Below, piece after piece: positions 52,270 to 62,270 of a DNA stretch of 64,000 nucleotides. The stretch spans positions 372,001 to 436,000 of the forward strand of contig NZ_AP022584.1 of NCBI RefSeq assembly GCF_010731675.1, given 5' to 3'. A program made the translations under genes and the position numbers. Within the stretch, counting starts at the first letter, position 1, and each line of letters starts with the position of its first letter. The stretch is from Mycobacterium marseillense (GTDB lineage Bacteria > Actinomycetota > Actinomycetes > Mycobacteriales > Mycobacteriaceae). The notes under the pieces are model-generated. The model did not search any database. It saw only the letters and a list, made by a program, of their open reading frames with translations, and was not told where the DNA came from.

Positions 52270-52823
52270 GCGAGCCCCTCCCAAACTGTCAATTTGCCGA
52301 TCGTTTCGTGATGTTTTCCTGTATACCGGGGCGCAGCGGCAAGCGGTGGATGGCGACCGCGCCGCCCCTACCGGGGCCGACGCACCCACCGCGCAGTCGT
52401 TGCCTACCAAAACACGTCGAGCGTCTTTTGGCGCTGTCCATCGTAGCGGGAGGCCGTAAGACGCTCGTCGCCGGAGGTCTGGCGACATGGCAACGGGCGA
52501 AACGGGTTTCGCCGGCGTAACCTCCGATCCTATTTCCGTTCAACATCACTCGGCGACCACGGGCCGCGACGGCGCCCCGTGCGCGCGCGACGCGACCGTC
52601 CAGCAGCCGGAAGGAGTTGCGTCCGCGCCGTGCGACGAGGGCTTGGGTGGCGCTGAATTCGTATCCGCCTGAGCCGAAGTTGCTGAGCGGGCGCACAGGT
52701 GTCGGCATGGTCACATACAGACATCACTCAGGTGCGCTCGGCGTGGCGCCCTATTAAAGTGACGTATCTTAGGGAAAACTTATGATTCGTTAGGTACGGA
52801 AACAGGTAGCACGGAGCAAGGCT
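52270..52823. other. 554-base region without a supportable gene
   Basis: Divergent promoter region between the cutinase and the flavin monooxygenase genes. A 141-residue Arg-rich open frame on the minus strand (52289-52714) has no ribosome binding site or recognisable motif. The right end (52750-52800) is AT-rich (e.g. around 52753-52790), probably the promoter of the monooxygenase gene. No RNA gene or repeat recognised. Confidence 0.4.
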
Positions 52824-54311
52824 GTGAAAACGGACCGTTTCGACGCGATCATCGTAGGCGCAGGTTTCGGCGGCATCGGCGCCGCCATTCAGCTCAAACG
52901 CCTCGGGTTTGAACACTTCGTCATCCTCGACCGCGAGGACGACCTGGGCGGCACCTGGCACGTCAACCACTACCCGGGCGTCGCCGTCGACATCCCCTCC
53001 ACCACGTACTCGTACTGGTTCGAGCCCAATCCCGAGTGGTCACGGCTGTTCGCGCCGGGCGCCGAGGTCAAGGCCTATGCCGCCGACGTCGCCGACAAGT
53101 ACGACGTGCGCCGCCACATGCGGTTCAACACGACCGTTGAGGGCGCGCAGTGGGATGAGGAGACCGCGGGGTGGCGCGTCGCGCTGGCCGGCGGCGAAAC
53201 CCTGACCTGCCGGTTCCTGATCACCGCGACCGGCTTCCTGTCCCAGCCGCACATGCCGGACATCCCCGGCATCGGCAGCTTCAAGGGCAAGGTGGTGCAC
53301 ACCACCGCGTGGGACCACGGCTATGCCTACCAGGGGCGCCGCATCGCGGTCATCGGCACCGGGGCATCCGCGGTGCAGGTCATCCCCGAGCTGGCCAAAG
53401 AGGCCGCGGACCTGACCGTCTACCAGCGCACCGCGGCGCACATCCTGCCCAAGCCCGATTTCCCGTTTTCTCCGGGCGTGCAGCGCATGTTTGCCCGGCT
53501 GCCCGTGCTGCAACGTGCGCTGCGCTGGGTGACAGACATCGTCATGGAGATCATCTTGGTCGTCGGTGCGCTGAAATTTCGGCAGACCCGGGGGCGGGGG
53601 AATATCGCCTTCGCCGACCTGTCCAAGATCAATCGGTTCAGGACGCTCCGGGACAAGGACCTGCGCGCCAAGTTGACGCCGGACTACGACTGCGGCTGCA
53701 AGCGGCCCACCATGTCGAACGACTTCTACCGCGCTTTCACCATGCCGCACGTGCACTTGGAGACCAACACAATCGAGCGCATCGAGGCCGACGGCATCGT
53801 CACCGCGGACGGGCGTAAGACCGTCATCGACACCCTGGTGCTCGCGACCGGCTTTGACCTGTGGGAAGCCAACTTCCCGGCTATCGAGGTGGTCGGCCGC
53901 AAAGGCCGCAACCTCGGAAAGTGGTGGCGGGAGACCAGGTTCCAGGCCTACCAGGGCGTGTCGGTCCCCTACTTCCCCAACTACTTGGGCCTAGCCAGTC
54001 CGTTTGCCTTCTCCGGATTCTCGTTCTTCCACACCATCGAATACCAAATGCGGCACATCGATCGGCTTTTGGGTGAGGTCAAGCGCCGCGGCGCGGCAAC
54101 CTTCGAGGTGACCGAGGAAGCGAATAGCCGTTTCCTCGAACGGATGCACGAACTGTTGGAAACCTCGGTGTTCACCAACGGCGACTGCGCGACGGCGCGC
54201 TCCTACTATTTCAATCCCAGCGGTGAGGCGACCTTGCTACGGGCGACCTCGACGCTGAACGCGGTGCGCGAAAACCGGACGTTCCCGCTGAGCGACTACG
54301 TCATCGCCTAG
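52824..54311 (+). CDS. Flavin-containing / Baeyer-Villiger-type monooxygenase
   Basis: A 495-residue FAD/NADPH monooxygenase. The FAD Rossmann motif is GAGFGGIG (residues 12-19) and [11 protein letters not shown] follows. The BVMO signature [13 protein letters not shown] (FxGxxxHxxxW) and the NADPH motif GTGASA come next, with ATGFDLW late in the chain. It inserts oxygen next to a ketone or oxidises a heteroatom. Start is GTG with GGAG about 11 bases upstream. Its stop overlaps by four bases the stop of the convergent secreted-protein gene. Confidence 0.9.
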   Translation: MKTDRFDAIIVGAGFGGIGAAIQLKRLGFEHFVILDREDDLGGTWHVNHYPGVAVDIPSTTYSYWFEPNPEWSRLFAPGAEVKAYAADVADKYDVRRHMRFNTTVEGAQWDEETAGWRVALAGGETLTCRFLITATGFLSQPHMPDIPGIGSFKGKVVHTTAWDHGYAYQGRRIAVIGTGASAVQVIPELAKEAADLTVYQRTAAHILPKPDFPFSPGVQRMFARLPVLQRALRWVTDIVMEIILVVGALKFRQTRGRGNIAFADLSKINRFRTLRDKDLRAKLTPDYDCGCKRPTMSNDFYRAFTMPHVHLETNTIERIEADGIVTADGRKTVIDTLVLATGFDLWEANFPAIEVVGRKGRNLGKWWRETRFQAYQGVSVPYFPNYLGLASPFAFSGFSFFHTIEYQMRHIDRLLGEVKRRGAATFEVTEEANSRFLERMHELLETSVFTNGDCATARSYYFNPSGEATLLRATSTLNAVRENRTFPLSDYVIA

Positions 54312-54763
54312 GCGCCTGGCCGGTGCGCTGATCCGGTCAGCGGTTGCCCGTTGGCGGACTGCAGCAAGCAGATGACGGTGCTCGGCGTCGGGTTGGCGCC
54401 CGTGCGGTCCTGGTTCGAGTCGATCAGATAGGTGATCGAAAACCGGCCGGCGTCAACGGATTGCCCGGTGTACGGGGCGAGCCCGGCGGCGCAATCCCGG
54501 TTGGCGACGGTGGCGATCGCGGTGTCGACGGCCATCGGGGCCCGTAGATACACCTCGGCCAAATGCGCTGTCGCGCAGTCGACGACGGTGACGTCGACGC
54601 GGCTCCCGTCGGCCGGCGGCAGGTCGGCGACGCACTGACCGGCCCGCAGGTCGATCCACTTCTCGGTGTGCGACCCGGGCGGCAAGGGTGCGGCGGTGGC
54701 GGTGGGCATCAGCAGGGCCGCGAGGGCGAGGACGCCCACCGGGTGAAGGCGTGAAACGCGCAT
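54308..54763 (-). CDS. Secreted protein, septum-formation-like domain
   Basis: A 151-residue protein with signal peptide [24 protein letters not shown]. The mature domain has [41 protein letters not shown] and VICLLQS; four cysteines. The layout (two cysteine pairs, DCxxxHxxEV) fits the actinobacterial septum formation-type domain. AGGGAGGCC precedes the ATG. Role unknown. Confidence 0.75.
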   Translation of the reverse strand: MRVSRLHPVGVLALAALLMPTATAAPLPPGSHTEKWIDLRAGQCVADLPPADGSRVDVTVVDCATAHLAEVYLRAPMAVDTAIATVANRDCAAGLAPYTGQSVDAGRFSITYLIDSNQDRTGANPTPSTVICLLQSANGQPLTGSAHRPGA

Positions 54764-54792
54764 CGCGGCCTCCCTGCTCTTAGCGGAGGAGT

Positions 54793-55335
54793 TTAGGAGG
54801 TGTTGGTCAGCGCCGGGTCCGGTTTTCCCGAAGACATCGACAGGAACCCGCGCACGCAGCGCGCGGCCAGCCACCAGTTCGCCGGTCTCTTCATGTCCAG
54901 CCCGCCGAGGAGCTGTTTGACCATGGTCAGGCTGTCGAAGTAGATGCGCTCGCAGACAAGGGTTTCCGTGTCGTCGAAGACGAAGTAGGCGGTCATGCGG
55001 ACGCGGAACCGGCTGCCCGTCGGGGGGACCTTGCCCAGGTAGCCGAGGTGGGTGCCCATCAGCCAGAATTCGACGATCACCGCGTCGGCGCTGTGCCGCA
55101 GCGCGATGATCTCGTGATCCTGATCGGGAAACGCCGTCCGGGTCTCGGCGTAGTAGCCGCGCACCGCCGCGTCGCCGTCGTGCACGAGCATCTGGGGGAT
55201 CAGCTCGTAGCGCGGGTGCGGGAAGGTCGCCAAGACGTCGTCCCAGGCCTGGCGGACCTCGTCGTGGAAATGGTCGAGCACGAGTTTCTCGCGGGCGGCC
55301 AGCACCTCAGGAGGCGGGAACGCGGGGATGCTCAC
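54793..55335 (-). CDS. SnoaL/NTF2-like fold protein
   Basis: A 180-residue protein of the NTF2-like (SnoaL/ester cyclase) superfamily: helical N-terminus, then [38 protein letters not shown] and [27 protein letters not shown]. Such proteins are cyclases, isomerases or ligand-binding proteins. Start is GTG. Upstream lies the CYP124 gene on the same strand. Confidence 0.75.
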   Translation of the reverse strand: MSIPAFPPPEVLAAREKLVLDHFHDEVRQAWDDVLATFPHPRYELIPQMLVHDGDAAVRGYYAETRTAFPDQDHEIIALRHSADAVIVEFWLMGTHLGYLGKVPPTGSRFRVRMTAYFVFDDTETLVCERIYFDSLTMVKQLLGGLDMKRPANWWLAARCVRGFLSMSSGKPDPALTNTS

Positions 55336-55380
55336 GTGGTCAGCGTAAGCCCGGGCGTGGCGGTGGCGAGCGGCGGTGAC

Positions 55381-56688
55381 CTAGCGTGGAGGAGTCCAGG
55401 CGACCGGCAGCGTCTTGATGCCGTGGATGAACTGCGACAGCAGTCGCGCGGGTTCGTCCGTCGCGACGATGTCGGGTATCTCGCGGCGCAATTCGTCGAA
55501 GACCACCCGGATTTCGCGGCGGGCCAGGTTCGCGCCCAGGCAGAAATGCGCGCCCCCGCCGCCGAAGCCGAAATGGGGATTGGGGGTGCGGGCGAGGTCG
55601 AAAAGCCACGGGTTGTCGAACGTCGACTCGTCGCGATTGGCCGAATTGTACCACAGCGTGACCTTGTCGCCGGCCTTCATCTTGGTGCCCGACAGCTTGT
55701 AGTCCCGGGTCAGCGTGCGGCGCATGTAGATCACCGGGGACGCCCACCGCACGATCTCCTCCACGGCGGTGGGTGCGAGGCGGTCGAAGTTGGACCACCA
55801 CTTGTCCCGCTCGGCGGGATAGCGCGAGAGCGCCAGCACGCCATGGCTGATGGCGTTGCGCGTCGTCTCGTTGCCCGCCACCACCAACAGGATGAAGAAC
55901 GACGCGATCTCGGCCGAGGTGAGCCGTTCCCCGTCGACCTCGGCCTCGACCAGGCTGCTGGTCAGGTCGTCGTGGTGGTTGGATCGCCGGTCCTCGGCCA
56001 GCGCGCTGGCGTAGGCGCCGATGTCCATCGACACCTGCAGGAACTCCCCGAAATCGGTGGCCAGGTCCGGGTCGCCGAACCCGAGAATCACGTTGGTCCA
56101 GTGGAAGATTCGCTGATGGTCCTCCTCCGGGATGCCCATCATGTCGCAGATGACCTGCAGCGGCAGCGGACCGGCGAGCTGGCCGACCAGCTCGGCCTCC
56201 CCGTCGGGATGGTCGGCGATCAGCGCGGAGACCAGCCGACGGGCCCGCTCGCGCACCGAAGCCTCGATGCGCGCCACCACTTTCGGGGTGAACGCGCGGC
56301 TGACGATCGAGCGCAGCCGCTGGTGCCGCGGATCGTCGAGCACGATCATCGAGCCGAAGTATTCGCTGATCTCCGGCGTGTTGTCGTTGATCGTGATGTT
56401 GGGGCTGGAGCTGAAGATGTCCGGATGACGGCTCGCGAAAAACACGTCGTCATGCTTGGTCAGCGCCCAATGCCCGTCGCCCGGCTCAAACCCCTCGTAC
56501 TCGATCGCCGGCCAGAACGAGATCGGCGCCTCGCGGCGCAGGGTGGCGAAGGTGCCGTCGCGGACGTCGTCGTCGAGCGCCCAGAAGTCCAGCGAGTCGA
56601 GATGGATGTCGGCCAGCGGGATCTCGGGCGGCGGCGACCCGTTCGTCCGCGCCGCCAGGCCCTTCTTGGGGCCCGTCTTCAGGCTCAC
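55381..56688 (-). CDS. cyp124: Cytochrome P450 CYP124 (methyl-branched lipid omega-hydroxylase)
   Basis: A 435-residue P450 whose sequence follows CYP124A1 (Rv2266) almost throughout: NGSPPPEIPLADI near the N-terminus, SLDFWALDDDVRDG, FGSMIVLDDPRHQRLR, I-helix VVAGNETT, ExxR in EEIVRW and heme loop FGFGGGGAHFCLG. CYP124 hydroxylates the terminal methyl of branched lipids such as phytanic acid and cholest-4-en-3-one. The 5-prime region is clear at ATG 56688 with no alternative needed. Confidence 0.93.
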   Translation of the reverse strand: MSLKTGPKKGLAARTNGSPPPEIPLADIHLDSLDFWALDDDVRDGTFATLRREAPISFWPAIEYEGFEPGDGHWALTKHDDVFFASRHPDIFSSSPNITINDNTPEISEYFGSMIVLDDPRHQRLRSIVSRAFTPKVVARIEASVRERARRLVSALIADHPDGEAELVGQLAGPLPLQVICDMMGIPEEDHQRIFHWTNVILGFGDPDLATDFGEFLQVSMDIGAYASALAEDRRSNHHDDLTSSLVEAEVDGERLTSAEIASFFILLVVAGNETTRNAISHGVLALSRYPAERDKWWSNFDRLAPTAVEEIVRWASPVIYMRRTLTRDYKLSGTKMKAGDKVTLWYNSANRDESTFDNPWLFDLARTPNPHFGFGGGGAHFCLGANLARREIRVVFDELRREIPDIVATDEPARLLSQFIHGIKTLPVAWTPPR

Positions 56689-56722
56689 CTCGACCTCCTC
56701 GTGTCGTGCGGGGGCTGCTCGG

Positions 56723-57079
56723 TCAGTGGGTGCACACCGTTCGGGCGGGCGTGCCGACGGTGGCCGTCGCCGCGCTGACGACGTTGCCGTCGACCAGGAT
56801 CTTGCAGGAAATGGGGCCCGGCCCCTGCGCGCTGATGGTGAACACTTCGCCGCCGTAGCCGGTGAACTCCGTCGACCAGGGCAGCGGCGCGTTGACCTGA
56901 TGCAGCTGACCGGTGTCGGTTTGGTAGTAGATGAATTCGGCGACCGCGGGCCCGTTGACCTCGTAGCGGATCTGCGGCATCTGGGGCAGGGCGTGGGCCA
57001 CGCCGCCGACGTTCGCGAACCCGAAACCGACGGCCAACACGATCGCAGGTCCGGTGAGGTGCTTCGTCATGAATTGCAT
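56723..57079 (-). CDS. MmpS-family-like secreted/membrane protein
   Basis: A 118-residue protein: N-terminal hydrophobic segment (residues ~10-28), then an MmpS-like beta-sandwich domain: IRYEVNGPAVAEFIYYQTDTG, PLPWSTEFTGYGGEVFTISAQGPGPISCKILVDGNVV and TVCTH, with the conserved Cys pair. MmpS proteins assist MmpL lipid exporters, but no mmpL is in the window. Start ATG 57079 (57070 is also possible). Lies just upstream of cyp124 on the same strand. Confidence 0.75.
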   Translation of the reverse strand: MQFMTKHLTGPAIVLAVGFGFANVGGVAHALPQMPQIRYEVNGPAVAEFIYYQTDTGQLHQVNAPLPWSTEFTGYGGEVFTISAQGPGPISCKILVDGNVVSAATATVGTPARTVCTH

Positions 57080-57161
57080 CGTGTCACCACGGGCGACGGT
57101 AGGGAAGCTTAATGTGAAGTTCCAGCGGGGGCTGGTGACGTGGAAAGGTGGCGGGTAAGGC

Positions 57162-58247
57162 ATGGCGGGACACGGCTCAAAGCGTGTGGTGGTGTTCGGG
57201 ACTGGCTTCGTCGGCAAGATGGTGATCCCTGAGATCGTCAAGCATCCCTTGTTCGAGTTGGTGGGCGTCGGCGTCAGCAATCCGAACAAGGTCGGCCGCG
57301 ACGTCGGCGAGATCTGCGGAATGGGCGAGAAGGTGGGCATTCTCGCGACCGACGACATCGACGCCCTGATCGCCCTGAAGCCCGACGCGCTGGTGCATTA
57401 CGGCCCGACGGCCATGCACGCCAAAGAGAACATCTTGCTGATCACCCAGTTCCTGCGGGCCGGCATCGACGTGTGCTCGACGGCGATGACGCCGTGGGTG
57501 TGGCCGACGATGCACCTGAACCCGCCGAACTGGATCGAGCCCATCACCGAGGCCTGCGAACTCGGTGAGTCGTCCTGCTTCACCACCGGCATCGACCCCG
57601 GATTCGCCAACGACCTCTTCCCGATGACACTGATGGGCCTGTGCTCCGACATCCGCCGGGTGCGCGCGTCGGAACTGCTCGACTACACCAACTACGAGGG
57701 CGACTACGAATTCGAGATGGGCATCGGTCGGGAGCCCGAATTCAAACCCATGCTGCAAGACCGCGACATGCTGATCTTCGCGTGGGGCGCCACCGTCCCG
57801 ATGATCGCCCACGCCGCCGGGATCATGCTCGACGAGATCACCACCACCTGGGACAAGTGGGTGACCCCGACGGAGCGCAACTCCGCCAGGGGTGTCATCA
57901 AACCCGGGCACGTGGCCGCCGTCCGGTTCACCATCAACGGCGTGTACCAGGGTGAGACCCGCATCCAGCTCGAACACGTCAACCGCATCGGGCTGGACGC
58001 CGCCCCGGACTGGCCGACCGGCCACGACAACGACGTCTACCGCGTGGATATCAAGGGGACCCCGAGCATCTTCCAGGAGACCGCGTTCCGGTTCACCGAC
58101 GGCTCCGGCCGCGACGCCGCCGCGGCCGGCTGCCTGGCCACGGGGCTGCGGGCCCTCAACGCCGTGCCGGCGGTCAACGACCTGCGGCCGGGCTGGGTCA
58201 CCCCGCTCGACCTGCCGCTCATCGCCGGCGCCGGCAACATCCGCTGA
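57162..58247 (+). CDS. DapB-like NAD(P)-dependent dehydrogenase
   Basis: A 361-residue protein with an N-terminal Rossmann fold (VVVFGTGFVGKMVIPEI) and a DapB/2,4-diaminopentanoate dehydrogenase-like C-terminal domain (CFTTGIDPGFANDLFP). ATG 57162 has GGTGG about ten bases upstream. Homologues in mycobacteria are annotated as dihydrodipicolinate reductase-like; DapB itself is much shorter (about 245 aa), so this is a distinct amine/amino-acid dehydrogenase-type enzyme. Substrate unknown. Confidence 0.82.
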   Translation: MAGHGSKRVVVFGTGFVGKMVIPEIVKHPLFELVGVGVSNPNKVGRDVGEICGMGEKVGILATDDIDALIALKPDALVHYGPTAMHAKENILLITQFLRAGIDVCSTAMTPWVWPTMHLNPPNWIEPITEACELGESSCFTTGIDPGFANDLFPMTLMGLCSDIRRVRASELLDYTNYEGDYEFEMGIGREPEFKPMLQDRDMLIFAWGATVPMIAHAAGIMLDEITTTWDKWVTPTERNSARGVIKPGHVAAVRFTINGVYQGETRIQLEHVNRIGLDAAPDWPTGHDNDVYRVDIKGTPSIFQETAFRFTDGSGRDAAAAGCLATGLRALNAVPAVNDLRPGWVTPLDLPLIAGAGNIR

Positions 58248-58356
58248 CCCACGCACAGCGGCCACATAGCTGCCGCCGACACGCGATACAGGATTTCGCG
58301 GCACAATAGGCGTTTAGCCGGATGCGAATTGGTGCTGCGAACACGGGGATCGAACT

Positions 58357-60048
58357 ATGGCCAATGGAGCTGGGACCGCACTGGGCCTGTCGATCGGTAC
58401 CACCAATCTCGCGGCCGCGACCTCCGACAACGCCATCACCCGCAAACCCGTTCTGACCCTGTATCCCGACCGGCCCGCCGAGATCGGCATCCCCGCCGAA
58501 AACCCCGGCCTGCAAGGGCCGGGCGTGGTGCTCACCGGCTTCGTCAACCGCGTCGGCGACCCGCGCGGCATCGTGGCCCCCGACGGCTCGGTGCACCGCA
58601 ACGAGGTGTTGCTCGCCGACGCGCTGCGGGCGCTGGCCTACGCCGCGACCGGCGGGCGCCCCCTGCCCGACGACGTCGCGGTCACCTATCCGGCCCACTG
58701 GGAGTCCGCGGCGGTGGAGGCCCTGGGCGCCGCCCTGAGCGAAATCCCCGAATGGTCGGGGCGCGCGCGCCCGCTCCTGTTGATTCCCGACGCCGCCGCG
58801 ACGCTGCTGGCTGTGCGCGCCCACCCGGGCATACCGGCCCGCGGCACCGTGGCGGTGTGCGACTTCGGCGGCACCGGCACCAGCATCACGCTGATGGACG
58901 CCGACGGTGACTACCGGGCCCTCACGCCGACCGTGCGGCACCGCGATTTCTCCGGCGACCTCATCGACCAGGCGCTGCTGGGCGTCGTGGTGGCCAACAT
59001 GCCGACCACCGGCGCGTTCCCGACGGGCACGGCGGCGATCGGTTCGCTGAGCCGGCTGCGCACCGGATGCCGGATCGCCAAGGAGCAGCTGTCGTCGAGC
59101 ACCACGACCACGCTGACCAACGGGCTGACCGGGGCGCGCGGCGAGCTCCGGGTCGCCCGCCACGAACTGGACGACGCGATCCGTCCGCCGCTGACCGGGT
59201 TCATCGAGAAGCTGGATGAAACGTTGGCGCGCAACGGGATTCGCGACCTGGTTGCGGTGGTGTCGTCGGGCGGCGGGGCGAACCTCCCGGCCGTCACGAC
59301 CACGCTGGCACGGCATTTTCGCGTCCCGGTCGCCACCACGCCGCGGCCCCAGCTCACCGCGGCCGTCGGCGCCGCGCTGCGGGTGGCGCACGGCCCCGGT
59401 GACGCGACGTTTGCCGCACCCGCCGCGCCGGCCACCGCGACCGCTCGTGCGGCGAGGCCGGATCGCACCGCGACCGCTCAGGTGCCGCCCGCGAATCCCG
59501 CGCCGATGCCAATCCGGGCCTGGTCGGCCACCGCGCACCAGTCGCGCGTCACGGCCGTCGGCCGCGCGCCCGACACGGACGCCGCCACCACTCGGATCGC
59601 CGCCCCGCCCGCGCGGCGCACGGGTTGGTTCGCGCGGTGGCGGCTGCTGCCGGCGGCCGCGGTCCTGCTCACCGCCGTGGCGGTGCTGCTGGTGGGGACC
59701 GCGCTGGCGCTCGGGCTGAAATCTCAGGACACATCGGCGACGACGCCCGCGCCCGCCGTGACCACGACGCCGGCCGCGCCGGCGCCCCCGAGCGCGACCG
59801 CCGAGCCCGGGCCCGTGGACGTGCCGGTGCCCTCGACCTCCGACACCAACCCGCCGGCCGAGACCGAGACGCCGATGACGACAACACCGCGGGCGACCCC
59901 GCAGGCGGCCCCGCCCGCGCGCCCGGCAGCGCCGCGGCGGGTGGCGGTCCCGCCGATACCACCGATCCCCGCGATAAACGAGCCCATCCCCGGGCTCGAC
60001 CGGGTCAACCAGATCATCCAGGAAGTCCAGGGCGGCCTGGGCTTCTAG
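58357..60048 (+). CDS. Hsp70-like ATPase with C-terminal membrane anchor, Rv2264c-like
   Basis: A 563-residue protein. Residues ~1-345 form an actin-type ATPase domain related to the Hsp70 nucleotide-binding domain (LGLSIGTTNLAAA; VAVCDFGGTGTSITLMD; VVSSGGGANLPAV). After an Ala/Pro linker a single TM helix (about 426-450) and a Pro/Thr-rich extracytoplasmic tail of about 115 residues follow. The tail ends in LDRVNQIIQEVQGGLGF. No substrate-binding domain of true DnaK is present. This is the layout of Rv2264c, a neighbour of cyp124 in M. tuberculosis. Confidence 0.82.
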   Translation: MANGAGTALGLSIGTTNLAAATSDNAITRKPVLTLYPDRPAEIGIPAENPGLQGPGVVLTGFVNRVGDPRGIVAPDGSVHRNEVLLADALRALAYAATGGRPLPDDVAVTYPAHWESAAVEALGAALSEIPEWSGRARPLLLIPDAAATLLAVRAHPGIPARGTVAVCDFGGTGTSITLMDADGDYRALTPTVRHRDFSGDLIDQALLGVVVANMPTTGAFPTGTAAIGSLSRLRTGCRIAKEQLSSSTTTTLTNGLTGARGELRVARHELDDAIRPPLTGFIEKLDETLARNGIRDLVAVVSSGGGANLPAVTTTLARHFRVPVATTPRPQLTAAVGAALRVAHGPGDATFAAPAAPATATARAARPDRTATAQVPPANPAPMPIRAWSATAHQSRVTAVGRAPDTDAATTRIAAPPARRTGWFARWRLLPAAAVLLTAVAVLLVGTALALGLKSQDTSATTPAPAVTTTPAAPAPPSATAEPGPVDVPVPSTSDTNPPAETETPMTTTPRATPQAAPPARPAAPRRVAVPPIPPIPAINEPIPGLDRVNQIIQEVQGGLGF

Positions 60049-60078
60049 GCCCTCGCGCCACCGACTCGGTGTCGCGAA

Positions 60079-60444
60079 TTACCGCTCGGTGGGGCCTTTT
60101 TCGCCCTTGTTCTCCGCGGTCGCGGCTTCCCGCAGCACCTCGTTGAGGGCCTTGTCCTTGTCGATCTGGTCCTTCAGATCCTCTTCGTCGCGGCCGTCGT
60201 CCTTGCCCTGGGCGTCCGTGCCCTCGGCGACTTCGTGCTTGGGATTGCCGTCCTCGTCCAGCCATTCGTTGACCGCGGTGCCCGACACGCTCCCCCCGGT
60301 TCCGGGCAACACGATCGTGGGTTTGTCCTCGTAGGCCTCCATCATCTTGGCGGCCTTCTTCTTGTCGTCCTCGTCCGGTTCGGGCTTCTCGGTTAATCGT
60401 TGCTCGTCGTCCTGGCCGGACGACTTGTCGTCCTGCACGCTCAT
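60079..60444 (-). CDS. Acidic, highly charged protein of unknown function
   Basis: A 121-residue protein with alternating Asp/Glu/Lys runs (DEDDKKKAAKMMEAYEDKPTIVLPG, DEEDLKDQIDKDKALNEVLREAA). One short hydrophobic, Gly-rich stretch (PTIVLPGTGGSVSGTAV) and no cysteines are seen. Likely soluble and partly disordered or helical. Codon usage matches the neighbours, which supports a real gene. No family recognised. Confidence 0.65.
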   Translation of the reverse strand: MSVQDDKSSGQDDEQRLTEKPEPDEDDKKKAAKMMEAYEDKPTIVLPGTGGSVSGTAVNEWLDEDGNPKHEVAEGTDAQGKDDGRDEEDLKDQIDKDKALNEVLREAATAENKGEKGPTER

Positions 60445-60510
60445 TCAGCTACCCCCTTGCATCGCAGATTCGAGGGGATTACCCGTTGCGCGGTTGTGCC
60501 GAAACGCTCC

Positions 60511-61605
60511 TCAGCGCGAGCCGTCGCCCTTGACCAGCACAACCAGGGCCTGCGGGATCCGCATCGGCTCGGGTGCGCTGGACAGGCGCTCGGTGACCGC
60601 GTCCTGCAACCGCTCGACGAATTGCCCGGCGCGTGCGTCGTCGCTGCCGCCGTCGAGCGCGCCCAGCAGGGCGGGAAACAGCGCGGACCGCGCGAAAGCC
60701 GCCCACTGGGCGCCGAAGGCGTGCGCGTCGTGATCGGACTGGAAGCGGGCGAAGAACCGATCCTCGGTGTTGAAGATCTCGAGGTGCTCGATCATCAGGC
60801 CCTCGAACCGGCCCTTGGGTGCGAACGGGGCGCGAAAATCCTTCTCGGTGCGGGCGAAGGTGGGAATCGTCATGCGCCGCAGCTCATCTGGGCTCAGCAG
60901 GCCGTCGCGTGCCTGCTCGTCCAGCGCGCCGACGATCGCGTCGAGCAGTGGGCCGAAGCCCGCCGTTTCGTCTTCGTCGGCCGCCAGCGTCAACGCCACG
61001 AGCCGGCCCTCGGGCGCCAGTTCGCGACCGCGAAACGCCACGAAGTTGTGCCAGTCCAGGGCGGCCTGGTCGGAATAGGCCGAGCGCACCGCGTCGTCGG
61101 CGGTGCACGAGACGTGCACGTGATCGGGCACGTCGCAAGGCGTTCGGCTCAGCCACTGCGTCGCCCAGGACGTCCAGCCCAGGTTGACGGTCTTGGACGG
61201 CACGATCTGGCTGTAGAAGGAGCGGCCGATCGCCGAGGTGAAGGTGGCCCCGTCGAGGTGCAGGTAGCTTTCGGGGTCGTCGGCCACCGTGCCGAACAGC
61301 GCCGTGAAGTCGTTGCGCGGTACGTCGGTGTGCGCCACCAGGATTGCGTGATCGTGGCTGGTGCGCCGGCGCAGCACCGCGATGGCGGCCGACAGCGGAC
61401 GCAGCGAATTGTGACCGTTGGCGGCGCCGTAGTCGGCGAGGACCATCGGCTGTGGAGATCGGGGCAGCGCCACTTGTTCCGCGGCCCGCTCGAACACCGA
61501 GATCGCCTTCGCCAAACCGGCCGCTCGCAGCCGCGACGCCTCGGTGAAGGTCGGCTCGGGACGCACCACAATGCTCGATTCGGGCATCCGCGGTTCAGGC
61601 TGCAT
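60511..61605 (-). CDS. SABATH-type carboxyl methyltransferase-like protein
   Basis: A 364-residue protein resembling the plant-type SABATH (salicylate/jasmonate carboxyl methyltransferase, Methyltransf_7) family. The SAM-binding region is VLADYGAANGHNSL. Family-like features are FYSQIVPSKTVNLGWTSWATQWLS and a domain with helices around EDRFFARFQSDHDAHAFG. It would methylate a carboxyl group of a small acid using SAM. ATG 61605 chosen; 61587 is an alternative start. Neighbour of an MBL-fold hydrolase and MscR. Confidence 0.72.
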   Translation of the reverse strand: MQPEPRMPESSIVVRPEPTFTEASRLRAAGLAKAISVFERAAEQVALPRSPQPMVLADYGAANGHNSLRPLSAAIAVLRRRTSHDHAILVAHTDVPRNDFTALFGTVADDPESYLHLDGATFTSAIGRSFYSQIVPSKTVNLGWTSWATQWLSRTPCDVPDHVHVSCTADDAVRSAYSDQAALDWHNFVAFRGRELAPEGRLVALTLAADEDETAGFGPLLDAIVGALDEQARDGLLSPDELRRMTIPTFARTEKDFRAPFAPKGRFEGLMIEHLEIFNTEDRFFARFQSDHDAHAFGAQWAAFARSALFPALLGALDGGSDDARAGQFVERLQDAVTERLSSAPEPMRIPQALVVLVKGDGSR

Positions 61606-61646
61606 AGGGGAAACGATAATCGCTGGGCGAGTGCGGCCTAACGGCG

Positions 61647-62270
61647 TCAGTGGCCGCGTGCCACCCACTCCTCGTAGTGCACGATCTCGTCGCCGATGGT
61701 GGTGCTGTCGCCGTGGCCGGTGTGCACCACCGTGTCGCCGGGCAGCGTGCCGAGCCGCCCGGAGATCGACTGCAGGATCGTCGGGAAATCCGAATAGGAG
61801 CGCCCCGTCGCGCCCGGCCCGCCGGAGAACAGGGTGTCCCCGCTGAACACCACGCCGAGCTCCGGGGCGTACCAGCACACCGAGCCGGGGGAGTGCCCCG
61901 GCGTGTGCAGCGCCAGCAGCTCGGTGCCCGCAACGTCGATCGTGTCGCCGTCGGCGATGGTGCGGAAGTCCTTGTCTGGGTGCGTCATTCGCCACAACAC
62001 GTCGTCGCCGGGGTGCAGCAGCACCGGCGCGTCCAGGGCGGCGCCGAGTTCCGGCGCCACCGTGACGTGGTCGTTGTGGCCGTGGGTGCACACCACCGCG
62101 ACCACGTTGCGCTTACCAACGGCGGCCAGAATCGGCTCGGCGGAGTGCGCGGCGTCGAACACCACGACGTCGGAGTCGTCGCCGACGATCCAGATGTTGT
62201 TGTCGACTTCCCAACTGCCGCCGTCGAGTTCGAAGGTTCCGTGGGTGACCAGCCGTTCGATGTCCGCCAT
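61647..62270 (-). CDS. Metallo-beta-lactamase-fold hydrolase, Rv2260-like
   Basis: A 207-residue MBL-fold hydrolase with zinc motifs THGHNDH (HxHxDH), HTPGHSPGS (third His), SGDTLFSG (bridging Asp) and TGHGDST (last His). Typical of glyoxalase II-like hydrolases of thioesters. Its ATG overlaps the mscR stop by one base (TGATG), so it is in the mscR operon, as in M. tuberculosis Rv2259-Rv2260. Probably acts on a mycothiol thioester produced by MscR (inference). Confidence 0.9.
   Translation of the reverse strand: MADIERLVTHGTFELDGGSWEVDNNIWIVGDDSDVVVFDAAHSAEPILAAVGKRNVVAVVCTHGHNDHVTVAPELGAALDAPVLLHPGDDVLWRMTHPDKDFRTIADGDTIDVAGTELLALHTPGHSPGSVCWYAPELGVVFSGDTLFSGGPGATGRSYSDFPTILQSISGRLGTLPGDTVVHTGHGDSTTIGDEIVHYEEWVARGH

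Noticed and set aside
52289..52714. 141-residue open frame on the minus strand upstream of the cutinase gene
   Set aside because: Arg/Ala/Gly-rich composition typical of shadow frames in GC-rich DNA, no ribosome binding site, no motif, and it would overlap both neighbouring promoter regions.
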